From Thermodesulfobacteriota bacterium (GTDB taxonomy: Bacteria > Desulfobacterota_D > UBA1144 > Nemesobacterales > UBA2774), in the NCBI GenBank assembly GCA_039028315.1, contig JBCCIH010000026.1:1-15465 (forward strand): a stretch of DNA of 15,465 nucleotides, in the 5' to 3' direction. The notes beneath the pieces are model-generated. The model made no database searches, was not told the DNA's origin, and was given only the letters and a program-made list of their open reading frames with translations. Below, in pieces: positions 1-7,162 of this stretch (the first letter of the stretch is position 1; every line of letters starts with the position of its first letter). A program made the translations under genes and the position numbers.

Positions 1-1
1 C

Positions 2-373
2 GCTAGCGCTATAAAGCTAGTATTCCCTGAGCTTGAGGGAAAAATGGAAGCTGTTGCTATGAGAGTTCCTACTGCTGATGTGTCAGTTGTAGATTTTGCT
101 GTGGAAGTGGACAACCCGACCACAGCACAAGAGGTAAATGCCAAATTTAAAGAAGCTGCAGAAGGGGATCTAAAAGGATATCTAAGATATTCGGATGAAG
201 AGCTTGTATCCTCTGATTTTATTGGCGATCCACATTCCGCAATTTTTGATGCACCACTAACTTCAGTCGTTCAGGGTAATCTTGTGAAGGTTATCGGATG
301 GTATGATAATGAATACGGATACTCATCAAGAGTAATTGATCTTATAGAATACGTGAGGGATAGTGCTAAATGA
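2..373 (+). CDS. gap: Glyceraldehyde-3-phosphate dehydrogenase, C-terminal part (5' end outside window)
   Basis: This is the C-terminal ~123 residues of a type I GAPDH, the glycolytic enzyme that oxidises glyceraldehyde-3-phosphate to 1,3-bisphosphoglycerate with NAD(P). The reading frame is open from base 2, ahead of the first ATG at 44, so the gene is cut by the window edge and 44 is not its start. Family landmarks are the segment MRVPTADVSVVDF, which matches the conserved catalytic-domain strand MRVPTxxVSVVDL, and the C-terminal WYDNEYGYSSRV, which carries the conserved Asn of the NAD site. The catalytic Cys lies upstream of the window. Its stop overlaps the pgk start by 4 bp (ATGA), the usual gap-pgk operon with translational coupling. 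Identification is very secure; cofactor preference cannot be judged from this part. Confidence 0.96.
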   Translation, partial: ASAIKLVFPELEGKMEAVAMRVPTADVSVVDFAVEVDNPTTAQEVNAKFKEAAEGDLKGYLRYSDEELVSSDFIGDPHSAIFDAPLTSVVQGNLVKVIGWYDNEYGYSSRVIDLIEYVRDSAK

Positions 374-1590
374 GCAAGCTGGTAATCTCTGATCTGCCTG
401 ATTCAGAACTAGAAGGCAAAAGAGTATTTGTTAGAGTCGATTTCAATGTTCCGATCAGGGACGGCAAGATCAGCGAAGATTACCGAATAAGAAGAGCGAT
501 ACCAACTATAGACTACTTAATTGAACGACGAGCCAAAGTTATTATTGGCACACATCTAGGCAGACCCAAAGGCAATATAATCCCTGATTTATCTTTAAAA
601 CCAATTCAAGACAGGCTTTCAGAACTGCTTGGAAAATCGGTTATTTTCACAGGAAAAGTTATCGGAAGTGAAGTAAGATCTGCGATCGATACTCTAAATG
701 ACGGCGAGGTAATGCTGCTAGAAAACCTCCGCTTCCATAAAGAAGAAACAGATAATGACCCTGGATTTGCCAAAGAACTTGCTTCATTTGCTGATATATA
801 TGTTAATGATGCTTTTGGCACATCCCACAGAAAACATGCATCGACATATGGAATGGCACAGGAGTTTGAGCACAGGCTAGCTGGATTCTTAGTAAGCAGG
901 GAACTTACATTCTTAACAAGGATCCGTGAGAATCCAGAGCGTCCATTTGTAGTAATCGTAGGCGGCGGAAAAATTAAAGATAAAATACATGCTCTAAAAA
1001 GCTTAATAGACAAAGCCGACAAAGTTCTCCTTGGCGGAGGAGCGGCTTATACCTTTTTAAAAGCAAAGGGTGTTGGAATAGGTAACTCAATTGTTGATAA
1101 CGACATGCTTGATTGGGCTAGTGAGTCTTTAGATAAATACGGAGACAAAATATTTCTTCCAATTGATCATGTTGTGGCGGACAGTTATGAGAGAAGAAAA
1201 AACTGTATGGTAATGGATGATGGAATCCCTGATGATCTTCAGGCTTTTGATATAGGCCCCAAAACTGCGGCCCTTTATGCACATCAATTAAGGGGTTCAG
1301 GCTCCGTTTTTTGGGGAGGGCCAATGGGAGTTTTTGAAGTTGGAGATTTCTCAGCGGGTACAACCCAGTTGGCGCGTGCCGTAGCACTGGCAACATGGAG
1401 AGGCGCAAGCACCGTGGTTGGGGGCGGCGAGACTATTGCTGCTATCAGAAACGCTGAGGTGCTCGATTCAGAGATTACTCATATCTCCACCGGAGGAGGA
1501 GCACTTCTAGAATTCTTAGGCGGTGTTGAACTTCCCGGAATTGCCGTGTTAGATAATATAGACAAAGATGTTTCTGCAGTAGCAAATTAG
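370..1590 (+). CDS. pgk: Phosphoglycerate kinase
   Basis: Transfers phosphate between 1,3-bisphosphoglycerate and ADP in cytosolic glycolysis or gluconeogenesis. The 406-aa length is normal for bacterial PGK. The 3-phosphoglycerate site is complete: D24 and N26 in VDFNVP, R39, H62 and R65 in THLGRP, R121 in ENLRFH and R154 in SHRKH. The nucleotide half has GGGKIKDK (lysine K201), the 221-224 GGG loop, and the STGGGALLEF helix cap near 373-382. Two nucleotide-site residues differ from the forms I know: WNGPxGVFE reads WGGPMGVFE (Asn to Gly at 316), and GGGD reads GGGE (Glu at 354). The start overlaps the gap stop, so the two genes are cotranscribed. The next gene on this strand begins 126 bp downstream. 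Confidence 0.97.
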   Translation: MSKLVISDLPDSELEGKRVFVRVDFNVPIRDGKISEDYRIRRAIPTIDYLIERRAKVIIGTHLGRPKGNIIPDLSLKPIQDRLSELLGKSVIFTGKVIGSEVRSAIDTLNDGEVMLLENLRFHKEETDNDPGFAKELASFADIYVNDAFGTSHRKHASTYGMAQEFEHRLAGFLVSRELTFLTRIRENPERPFVVIVGGGKIKDKIHALKSLIDKADKVLLGGGAAYTFLKAKGVGIGNSIVDNDMLDWASESLDKYGDKIFLPIDHVVADSYERRKNCMVMDDGIPDDLQAFDIGPKTAALYAHQLRGSGSVFWGGPMGVFEVGDFSAGTTQLARAVALATWRGASTVVGGGETIAAIRNAEVLDSEITHISTGGGALLEFLGGVELPGIAVLDNIDKDVSAVAN

Positions 1591-1639
1591 TAACTTTAAA
1601 GTCCCTTATTATATATTTTTGAGCTCGCTATTTTTGTTC

Positions 1640-1696
1640 TTAGAATTTATATTTAATTTAGGCCACATTTATGACAAAATAATATACAAATTCTAA
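1640..1696. repeat. Inverted repeat in the pgk-fbaB spacer
   Basis: TTAGAATTT (1640-1648) is perfectly complementary to AAATTCTAA (1688-1696), separated by 39 nt. The right arm ends 2 nt before the AAGGAG ribosome-binding site (1699-1704) of fbaB, so in an mRNA it could form a stem beside the start region. The spacer is very AT-rich and a 9-bp match can arise by chance here. No clear terminator or sigma-70 promoter was found in the spacer. Confidence 0.25.
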
Positions 1697-1716
1697 ACAA
1701 GGAGCGTACTAAGGCG

Positions 1717-2796
1717 ATGGCTAAAGCAAAAGACGGCATTGATTCAACTGTAAAGATTTTAGGTAAAGAAGCGGATTACCTGCTAAACCATAAATGTAAG
1801 ACTGTATCTAAAAAGCAGCTACATCTCCCTGGGCCATCTTTTGTAGATGACATATTTATCCCTACTGATCGCCCTAACTCAGTACTCAGAAACTTAGAGC
1901 TTTTGTTTAATCACGGCCGGCTTGCGGGAACTGGCTACTTATCAATATTGCCGGTGGATCAGGGAATTGAACACTCTGCTGGCGCATCGTTTGCACCAAA
2001 TCCAATTTACTTTGACCCTGAAAACATTGTTAAGCTTGCGATAGAGGGAGGCTGCAACGGAGTTGCTTCAACACTCGGTGTTCTTGGATCCGTAGCAAGA
2101 AAATACGCACACAAGATTCCGTTTATCGTAAAACTAAATCATAATGAATTTCTCTCGTACCCAAACACCTACGATCAGATTCTTTTTGCAAACGTAGATC
2201 AGGCATTTGAGATGGGCGCTGTTTCGGTGGGTGCTACTATCTATTTTGGCTCAGAGGGAAGTCACCGCCAAATACAAGAAGTATCAGAAGCTTTTAGATA
2301 TGCTCATACCTTAGGTCTAGTGACTATACTTTGGTGCTACCTTAGAAACCCGGCATTTAAAACTAAAGAAGCCGATTACCATGTGGCGGCTGATTTAACT
2401 TCTCAGGCAAATCATATCGGAACAACTATTGAAGCTGACATAATAAAGCAAAAGCTGCCGGAGAATAACGGAGGTTTTACAGCGCTTAATTTTAGCAAGA
2501 CTGACCCTAGGGTTTATTCAAAACTCACTACGGATCATCCGATAGACCTTACTCGTTATCAGGTTGTAAATTGCTACATGGGAAGAGCTGGGCTTATAAA
2601 CTCCGGAGGCGCTTCAACAGGGGATGAGAGTAATGATCTGGCCCAAGCTGTAAGAACTGCGGTAATTAATAAACGAGCTGGGGGGATGGGGCTTATCACA
2701 GGACGCAAGTCATTTCAGAAATCTATGAAGGACGGCGTTGAAATATTAAACGCGGTTCAGAATGTGTATCTGGATGATGAGATCACAGTAGCGTAA
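1717..2796 (+). CDS. fbaB: Class I fructose-bisphosphate aldolase (FbaB/DhnA family)
   Basis: Metal-independent, Schiff-base aldolase interconverting fructose-1,6-bisphosphate with dihydroxyacetone phosphate and glyceraldehyde-3-phosphate in the cytosol. The 359-aa protein aligns along nearly its whole length, as I recall it, with E. coli FbaB. Shared stretches include GRLAGTGYLSILPVDQG (67-83), HSAGASFAPNP, VKLNHNEFLSYPNTYDQ, GATIYFGSE, ENNGG (249-253) and CYMGRAGLINSGGA (286-299). The Schiff-base lysine is probably K244 in ADIIKQK, by analogy with archaeal class I aldolases. The ATG is preceded by AAGGAG at 1699-1704. It sits after gap-pgk with a 126-bp spacer, so it belongs to the same metabolic block but may have its own promoter. 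A strong hairpin terminator follows. Confidence 0.96.
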   Translation: MAKAKDGIDSTVKILGKEADYLLNHKCKTVSKKQLHLPGPSFVDDIFIPTDRPNSVLRNLELLFNHGRLAGTGYLSILPVDQGIEHSAGASFAPNPIYFDPENIVKLAIEGGCNGVASTLGVLGSVARKYAHKIPFIVKLNHNEFLSYPNTYDQILFANVDQAFEMGAVSVGATIYFGSEGSHRQIQEVSEAFRYAHTLGLVTILWCYLRNPAFKTKEADYHVAADLTSQANHIGTTIEADIIKQKLPENNGGFTALNFSKTDPRVYSKLTTDHPIDLTRYQVVNCYMGRAGLINSGGASTGDESNDLAQAVRTAVINKRAGGMGLITGRKSFQKSMKDGVEILNAVQNVYLDDEITVA

Positions 2797-2800
2797 ATAA

Positions 2801-2858
2801 AAAATATGAGGTGAAAGGTTTTTAGCTATCAAACCTTTCACCTCAGTAATCTTTTTTA
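2801..2858. terminator. Bidirectional rho-independent terminator between fbaB and the nitroreductase gene
   Basis: A perfect 15-bp inverted repeat (TGAGGTGAAAGGTTT at 2807-2821, its complement at 2831-2845) has a 9-nt loop. On the plus strand it is followed within 6 nt by a C then six T (2852-2857). On the minus strand it is followed by the complement of the A-rich run 2797-2806. It lies exactly between two convergent genes and its plus-strand T tract touches the last codon of the minus-strand gene, so it can end transcription from both sides. Confidence 0.9.
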
Positions 2859-3737
2859 TACTCCTTTATCTTCAAGACCTTCTGGCACTTCGCCGTAATA
2901 AATAGAATCCTCTTTATAAAGCTCTTTGATCTTATCTTTAGGCATATCAGGCATTCCTTCATCAAGTCCAAACATTTTACAAAGGTGTTTTAGTTCTTCG
3001 TCTCTTCCAGGATGTGGTGCCATCGGCTGAATCATATTAGCGTCTTTTAAATCTTGGCGTACTTGGGCATCTTCTTTGAGCTCAGTTCCATATTCATTGT
3101 AGTGATAGAGTTTATCAAATCTTTTCCTCGGTCTCTGCCCTGGGGTTTCAGCAGCGTATCCTACAGCCATTAACCATATTGGGACAATGTTCTCAGGGGT
3201 GCCAAGAACTTTTGGAAACTCTGCAGGCTTTCTTCCAGTTGCCAACAGGCAAGCTCCAAGCCCGAGCTCAGTTGCGGCTAACATTGAATGTGCAATAGCT
3301 TGACCCGCTTCTATCCTAAGTAGGTCCTCTGCTCTTTCTCTTGGAAAACTCATAAGCCTTGGATAAGTCGACTCGGTTAGAATCTTATAAGTCCAACCAT
3401 AAGCTGCAGTCACGGCTCTTGCAGGAAAAAGTACAGAGAATGATTCTACGAGCTCTTTGTACCAGGCATCCATATTTATCAGCCAAGCGATAACAATAGG
3501 AGCTTGTCTTAACGGCTGTTCATTAAAGGGCGATGCGCACTGGATAATCTGTTCAAACTTTTCCTCGGGATAGTTTTTCTTATCAATCACAATTGCTTCC
3601 GTTGATCCGCAGTTCCCCTGACATGAGGCATAGCGCGCAGCCTGAAGAATTCTCTGGATTTTCCAGTCTTCAACATCCTGCCATGGTTTATAAAATCTAA
3701 TACTCCTTCTTGTTCCTATCGCTTCTAAAAGTTCCAT
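2856..3737 (-). CDS. Nitroreductase-family FMN oxidoreductase, long form
   Basis: Predicted flavin-dependent NAD(P)H oxidoreductase of the nitroreductase superfamily; the substrate cannot be inferred. The N-terminus has the family signature IGTRRSIRFY (residues 7-16), whose arginines bind the FMN phosphate. Later comes an alanine-rich helix (EAGQAIAHSMLAATELGLGAC) and the strand VPIWLMAVGYAAETP, typical of the fold. At 293 aa it is about 90 residues longer than ordinary members; the extra C-terminus is charged and predicted soluble. The loop that is usually PSxxNxQPW reads SCQGNCGST, placing two cysteines (39, 43) near the flavin site. The ATG has a strong AGGAGG site 7 nt upstream. It follows the MBL-fold gene on the same strand after 134 bp and shares the 2807-2845 terminator with fbaB. 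Confidence 0.85.
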   Translation of the reverse strand: MELLEAIGTRRSIRFYKPWQDVEDWKIQRILQAARYASCQGNCGSTEAIVIDKKNYPEEKFEQIIQCASPFNEQPLRQAPIVIAWLINMDAWYKELVESFSVLFPARAVTAAYGWTYKILTESTYPRLMSFPRERAEDLLRIEAGQAIAHSMLAATELGLGACLLATGRKPAEFPKVLGTPENIVPIWLMAVGYAAETPGQRPRKRFDKLYHYNEYGTELKEDAQVRQDLKDANMIQPMAPHPGRDEELKHLCKMFGLDEGMPDMPKDKIKELYKEDSIYYGEVPEGLEDKGV

Positions 3738-3805
3738 TTACAAACCTCCTATTTTTTATAGTGCCATATTAATTTAATGATCATATTTAATACGGCTAAT
3801 TAAAC

Positions 3806-3864
3806 CGAGCGCATGCTCGTTATTATACTGATGAATCGACTTTACTAAGTCAAGAAAAACTTGA
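3806..3864 (-). promoter_or_regulatory. Candidate promoter with three short palindromes upstream of the nitroreductase gene
   Basis: On the minus strand there is a TTGACT hexamer (plus 3848-3853) and a perfect TATAAT (plus 3822-3827), with an overlong 20-bp spacer. Three short perfect inverted repeats surround them: TCAAG-5-CTTGA (3850-3864), GACTT-4-AAGTC (3838-3851, overlapping the -35) and CGAGC-4-GCTCG (3806-3819, just downstream of the -10). The arrangement suggests a regulated promoter for the nitroreductase gene separate from the upstream MBL gene, but the spacer length argues against a plain sigma-70 promoter. Confidence 0.35.
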
Positions 3865-3871
3865 TTCTATT

Positions 3872-4624
3872 CTAAATTTGAATCTCTAATAAATCCTGAG
3901 CCTCAATTACTTTTATATCTACATTGTTCCTAATAGTCTCAACTACCTTTTCTTTATCGCACTCAGAATAGAGATGAGTTATTACTGCTTTCTGGGGTTT
4001 AGCTGCATTTATTATTTTCACCACATCACTCGGTGAGAGATGATTGTATTTGGGTTCATATTCATCTTTTGCTATTGCACATTCAATTAATAATAAGTCC
4101 ACTTTACTGCTTAAATTTATCAACGCTTCTGAGTAGTTCGTATCACCGGAATATACAATTGATTTGCCCTCAGTTTCAATCCTATAAGCCAAACTACTCT
4201 CTATATGAGGAACTTTAGTTGTTAGAATCCGAAAATCTTCAAAGCTTTGTGATCCCCCCTTAATTTCGTCAACCATAAGCGCATCTGGAGAGATCCAGTT
4301 TCCATAAGCACCCTTGAGAGCATCATAGAATTTCATAAAACCATCGCCGCCCCAGAGGCTAAGGGGTTTTTCTCTTTTCATATAATGGTTGTATTTTGTT
4401 GCAAATAAGAACGCTGCCAGGTCACCTGTGTGGTCAGGATGAATATGTGAGAAAAATATGTGGTCAATCTCTAAATAATTTATTCCTAGCTTCTCTAATT
4501 TCCACGTGGTTCCCGATCCGCAGTCCAATAGGATTTTAGAACTCTCTATCTCAAGCAGGTAGCCAGATGATCCTCTATTTGTATTAGGTATGCATGTACC
4601 GGATCCTAAAATTGTAAGCTTCAT
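3872..4624 (-). CDS. Metallo-beta-lactamase-fold hydrolase (RNase Z/phosphodiesterase-like group)
   Basis: Predicted two-metal hydrolase of 250 aa. All metal ligands of the RNase Z-like branch can be seen: H60-x-H62-x-D64-H65 in SHIHPDH, H140, D161 in YSGDT and H217 in ITHLY. The N-terminal LGSGTCIPNTNRGSSGYLL is the typical opening strand and loop of this branch. The long flexible exosite arm that RNase Z uses to hold tRNA is not evident, so a phosphodiesterase or arylsulfatase-like role is as likely as tRNA 3' processing; the substrate is unknown. The ATG has only a weak AAGG some 12 nt upstream. The gene is divergent from the SAM hydrolase gene across 75 bp, which must hold both starts' signals, though I see no convincing promoter there. 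Confidence 0.85.
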   Translation of the reverse strand: MKLTILGSGTCIPNTNRGSSGYLLEIESSKILLDCGSGTTWKLEKLGINYLEIDHIFFSHIHPDHTGDLAAFLFATKYNHYMKREKPLSLWGGDGFMKFYDALKGAYGNWISPDALMVDEIKGGSQSFEDFRILTTKVPHIESSLAYRIETEGKSIVYSGDTNYSEALINLSSKVDLLLIECAIAKDEYEPKYNHLSPSDVVKIINAAKPQKAVITHLYSECDKEKVVETIRNNVDIKVIEAQDLLEIQI

Positions 4625-4699
4625 TTTTAAATCGACCTTATTTGGGTTATTTTATTCAGTAACCACTGTATCACCACGGATATTAAAGGGCAACACCAA

Positions 4700-5461
4700 G
4701 TGAGACGAATAATAACTCTAAGCTCAGATTTTGGCCTCTCAGACCACTACGTTGGGGTAATGAAAGGGGTTATTCTGTCGATAAACCCTGAGGCTCAAGT
4801 AGTCGATATATCTCATGAAGTCCCAAAATATGATGTGCTCAGGGGAGCGCTTTTAATCCAAAATTCATTTGCCTATTTTCCCAAAGACACTATTCATGTG
4901 GTTGTGGTTGACCCTGGAGTTGGGACTAAAAGAAAGCCAATTATTATAGAATCAGATCTTGGTACTTTTGTTGGGCCCGATAATGGAGTTTTCACTTTCA
5001 TACTAGAGAAGCAGTGCAATATATATGAAATAACTAATAAAGACTATATGTTACAAGATATAAGCAGCACATTTCATGGCCGCGACATCTTTTCCCCCGC
5101 GGCTGCTCACCTTTCATCAGGCGTTAGTTCTGACAAGTTTGGCGATAAGGTTGAAAATCCCATATTGCTTGAATTGCCTAAGCCGCAACTTAAAGAGAAT
5201 GAAATAATCGGTGAAATATTATATGAAGACTCTTTTGGAAATCTTATTTCTAATATTCCAGCTAGCATAATGCCGGACTCATGTAGAATTTTAGTAGGGG
5301 ACACTATCATTGACACCGTTGTACAATCTTATCAGCATGGTGAAATTGGGGAGCCATTAGCAATAATTGGCAGCTCAGGATATCTCGAAATCTCAGTAAA
5401 CCAAGGAAATGCTGCGAACTTAATTAAGGAGCACAAAATTAACGTTATACTTAAGCCTTAA
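4700..5461 (+). CDS. S-adenosyl-L-methionine hydrolase (adenosine-forming), DUF62 family
   Basis: Member of the SAM hydroxide adenosyltransferase family, related to fluorinase and chlorinase, which cleaves SAM with water to adenosine and methionine. The family's Asp-Arg-His triad is intact and correctly spaced: D71 and R78 in DPGVGTKR, H126 in FHGRD. Other family blocks are LSSDFGLSDHYVGVMKG near the N-terminus, DISHEVP, GPDNGVF and SFGNLISNI in the C-terminal domain. The intact triad argues for hydrolysis rather than halogenation. The start is GTG with AAAGGG 9 nt upstream. At 253 aa it has normal length. The next gene, rluD, starts 2 bp after its stop, so the genes are coupled in one operon. 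Its physiological role is not settled for the family. Confidence 0.92.
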   Translation: MRRIITLSSDFGLSDHYVGVMKGVILSINPEAQVVDISHEVPKYDVLRGALLIQNSFAYFPKDTIHVVVVDPGVGTKRKPIIIESDLGTFVGPDNGVFTFILEKQCNIYEITNKDYMLQDISSTFHGRDIFSPAAAHLSSGVSSDKFGDKVENPILLELPKPQLKENEIIGEILYEDSFGNLISNIPASIMPDSCRILVGDTIIDTVVQSYQHGEIGEPLAIIGSSGYLEISVNQGNAANLIKEHKINVILKP

Positions 5462-5463
5462 TT

Positions 5464-6420
5464 ATGCCAAAAGAAGATCAAATTGAAATCTTTGAAGTCA
5501 CTCAAGAGCTCTCGGGCAAAAGGGCTGATGTTGTGCTCTCACATTTTTTATCGGATCATACTCGCTCTCAAATAAAAAAGCTTATTGAAGATCACAATGT
5601 TCTAGTAAACGGCGAGCCGGTTAAGCCATCAAAGAAATTTGATAAAGGAGAGCTTATTTCAGTAAATGTTCCTGAGCCTACCTCAATCGATGCTGAGCCT
5701 GAAGATATAGAAATAGAAGTGATATATGAAGACTCAGATATAATAGCAGTCAATAAACCTGCAGGCATGGTTGTGCATCCCGGCGCAGGAGTACGTTCCG
5801 GCACATTGGTAAATGCTCTTTTGTTTAAGTGTAAAGATCTCTCTGGCATTGGCGGCAAGATTCGCCCGGGAATAGTGCATAGGCTGGACAAAGATACATC
5901 AGGAGTAATAGTGGCAGCAAAAAATGATAAGGCGCATAATTCTTTAGTCGATCAATTTAAATCACGTACTGTAAAAAAGCGCTATTTAGCAATAGTTCTG
6001 GGCAATATAAAAGAGGATTCAGGCGCTTTTAAATCTCAAATAGGAAGAGACCCGGTAAACCGAGTCAAAATGTCATCTAAGTCAAAATCAGGCAGAGAAT
6101 CTCTAACCTTATGGAAAGTGATTAAGCGCTATGGCATGGCAACATTTGTAGAGGCGGAACCCAAAACAGGAAGAACCCATCAGATTAGAGTTCATTTCTC
6201 TGAAAACGGATATCCTATATTGGCTGATAGAGTTTATGGCAACAAGAAACAAAGAGATACTATTTTGGCAAAGGGTGAGAAGGAGATAGGCCGTCAGGCT
6301 CTTCACGCAAACAAAATAGGCTTTTCACACCCATATACATCTAAATGGATAGAGCTTGAAGCCCCAGTTCCAGAGGATATGGGTAGAGCAATTAAATATT
6401 TTGATTCAATAACTGAATAA
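5464..6420 (+). CDS. rluD: Ribosomal large subunit pseudouridine synthase, RluD type
   Basis: Converts uridines in helix 69 of 23S rRNA to pseudouridine (positions 1911, 1915 and 1917 in E. coli numbering) if it is a true RluD. The N-terminal ~75 residues form an S4 RNA-binding domain (SQIKKLIEDHNVLVNGEPV). The catalytic domain shows NKPAGMVVHPGAG (97-109), the catalytic aspartate D142 in HRLDKDTSG, and the RTHQIRVH motif. Length 318 aa is typical. It starts 2 bp after the SAM hydrolase stop with no separate strong Shine-Dalgarno site, so translation is likely coupled. RluA/RluC-subfamily paralogues use other sites; RluD is preferred from the S4 domain and the pairing with the yfiH-type gene, a common arrangement. 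Confidence 0.9.
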   Translation: MPKEDQIEIFEVTQELSGKRADVVLSHFLSDHTRSQIKKLIEDHNVLVNGEPVKPSKKFDKGELISVNVPEPTSIDAEPEDIEIEVIYEDSDIIAVNKPAGMVVHPGAGVRSGTLVNALLFKCKDLSGIGGKIRPGIVHRLDKDTSGVIVAAKNDKAHNSLVDQFKSRTVKKRYLAIVLGNIKEDSGAFKSQIGRDPVNRVKMSSKSKSGRESLTLWKVIKRYGMATFVEAEPKTGRTHQIRVHFSENGYPILADRVYGNKKQRDTILAKGEKEIGRQALHANKIGFSHPYTSKWIELEAPVPEDMGRAIKYFDSITE

Positions 6421-6421
6421 A

Positions 6422-7102
6422 ATGCCAATTCTAAAATCTAAAGTTCTATCTAGTGTAATACACGGATTTTCCACAAGACATGTTGGATGTGATGTGTCTT
6501 ACATAGCAAGTAAACATGAGCTTTCTCAAATTGCTCAGTTAAAGCAGGTGCACAGCTCGAATATTATCGTTGTAGATGATATCCAAAGTCATGATAACGA
6601 AATAGAAGGAGATGCTCTAATAACTACTCTTAAGGGAGTAGGGATAGGAGTAAGAACCGCAGACTGCGTGCCTATATTGATTACGGATAAGGATCATACT
6701 TTAGCAGCCGCTGTTCATGCAGGGTGGCGCGGGAGTGTTTCTGAAATAGCCAAGAAAACAGTACAAAAAATAGAAACTGATTATGGCGTGAGCTCATCTG
6801 ATCTTAAAGTGACGATAGGGCCCTGTAATAAAAAATGCTGCTATGAAGTGGGCGAAGATGTCGCATCTCTTTTTAAAGAGAAGTTCTCTAATACTAGTCT
6901 TTATTTATTCCCAATCGCAAACTCTAAGTATTACCTCGATCTCAGCATAGCAAACAAATCTGCCCTGCAAGAAGCTGGAGTGCAAGAGCTTGAGACCATA
7001 GGCGTTTGCACGGAGTGTAATCCGAATTACTATTCCTACAGAAGAGAGGGAAAAGGAGTAGGTACGCAGCTTAGTTTTATAGCTTTACCAAAAGAGTGTT
7101 AA
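6422..7102 (+). CDS. pgeF: Laccase-domain YfiH/PgeF family protein (peptidoglycan editing factor)
   Basis: Member of the YfiH/YlmD/LACC1 family, formerly called polyphenol oxidase. E. coli YfiH edits peptidoglycan precursors by removing wrongly inserted serine, and other members act as purine nucleoside hydrolase or phosphorylase. The metal site is complete: H44 in KQVHS, C82 in RTADC and H99 in VHAGWRG. Further family blocks are GDALIT, GPCNKKCCYEVG and CTECNPNYYSYRREG. Length 226 aa is slightly short: the N-terminal loop after FSTRH lacks the usual GGVS stretch. The start lies 1 bp after the rluD stop. The rluD-yfiH order is common in bacteria. Which of the reported activities applies cannot be told from sequence. 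Confidence 0.9.
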   Translation: MPILKSKVLSSVIHGFSTRHVGCDVSYIASKHELSQIAQLKQVHSSNIIVVDDIQSHDNEIEGDALITTLKGVGIGVRTADCVPILITDKDHTLAAAVHAGWRGSVSEIAKKTVQKIETDYGVSSSDLKVTIGPCNKKCCYEVGEDVASLFKEKFSNTSLYLFPIANSKYYLDLSIANKSALQEAGVQELETIGVCTECNPNYYSYRREGKGVGTQLSFIALPKEC

Positions 7103-7146
7103 TATTTTTCTGAGAAGGTATAATGTTTCAAAATTTCAGCATCAAT

Positions 7147-7162
7147 GGAGATTACTACAATG
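7147..7162 (+). promoter_or_regulatory. Shine-Dalgarno site deciding the start of the 148-aa hypothetical gene
   Basis: GGAG at 7147-7150 stands 9 nt before an ATG at 7160-7162. The in-frame ATG five codons earlier (7145) has no purine-rich site upstream, and the GGAG lies inside its second codon. This favours 7160 as the start. A TATAAT at 7119-7124 could be a -10 element for this gene but has no good -35 partner. Confidence 0.5.

Noticed and set aside
606..1022. Open frame of 138 codons on the minus strand inside pgk (also 1118-1408, 5592-5891 and other opposite-strand frames)
   Set aside because: These lie antisense to well-identified genes, have no ribosome-binding sites or family features, and read as reverse-strand shadows.
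4033..4218. Plus-strand 61-codon frame inside the MBL-fold gene
   Set aside because: Antisense to conserved metal-site codons, low-complexity Leu/Ile/Ser composition, no start signal.
4645..4664. GGTTA-10-TAACC inverted repeat between the divergent MBL and SAM hydrolase genes
   Set aside because: Only 5 bp with a 10-nt loop in AT-rich DNA, no T tract; could be chance.
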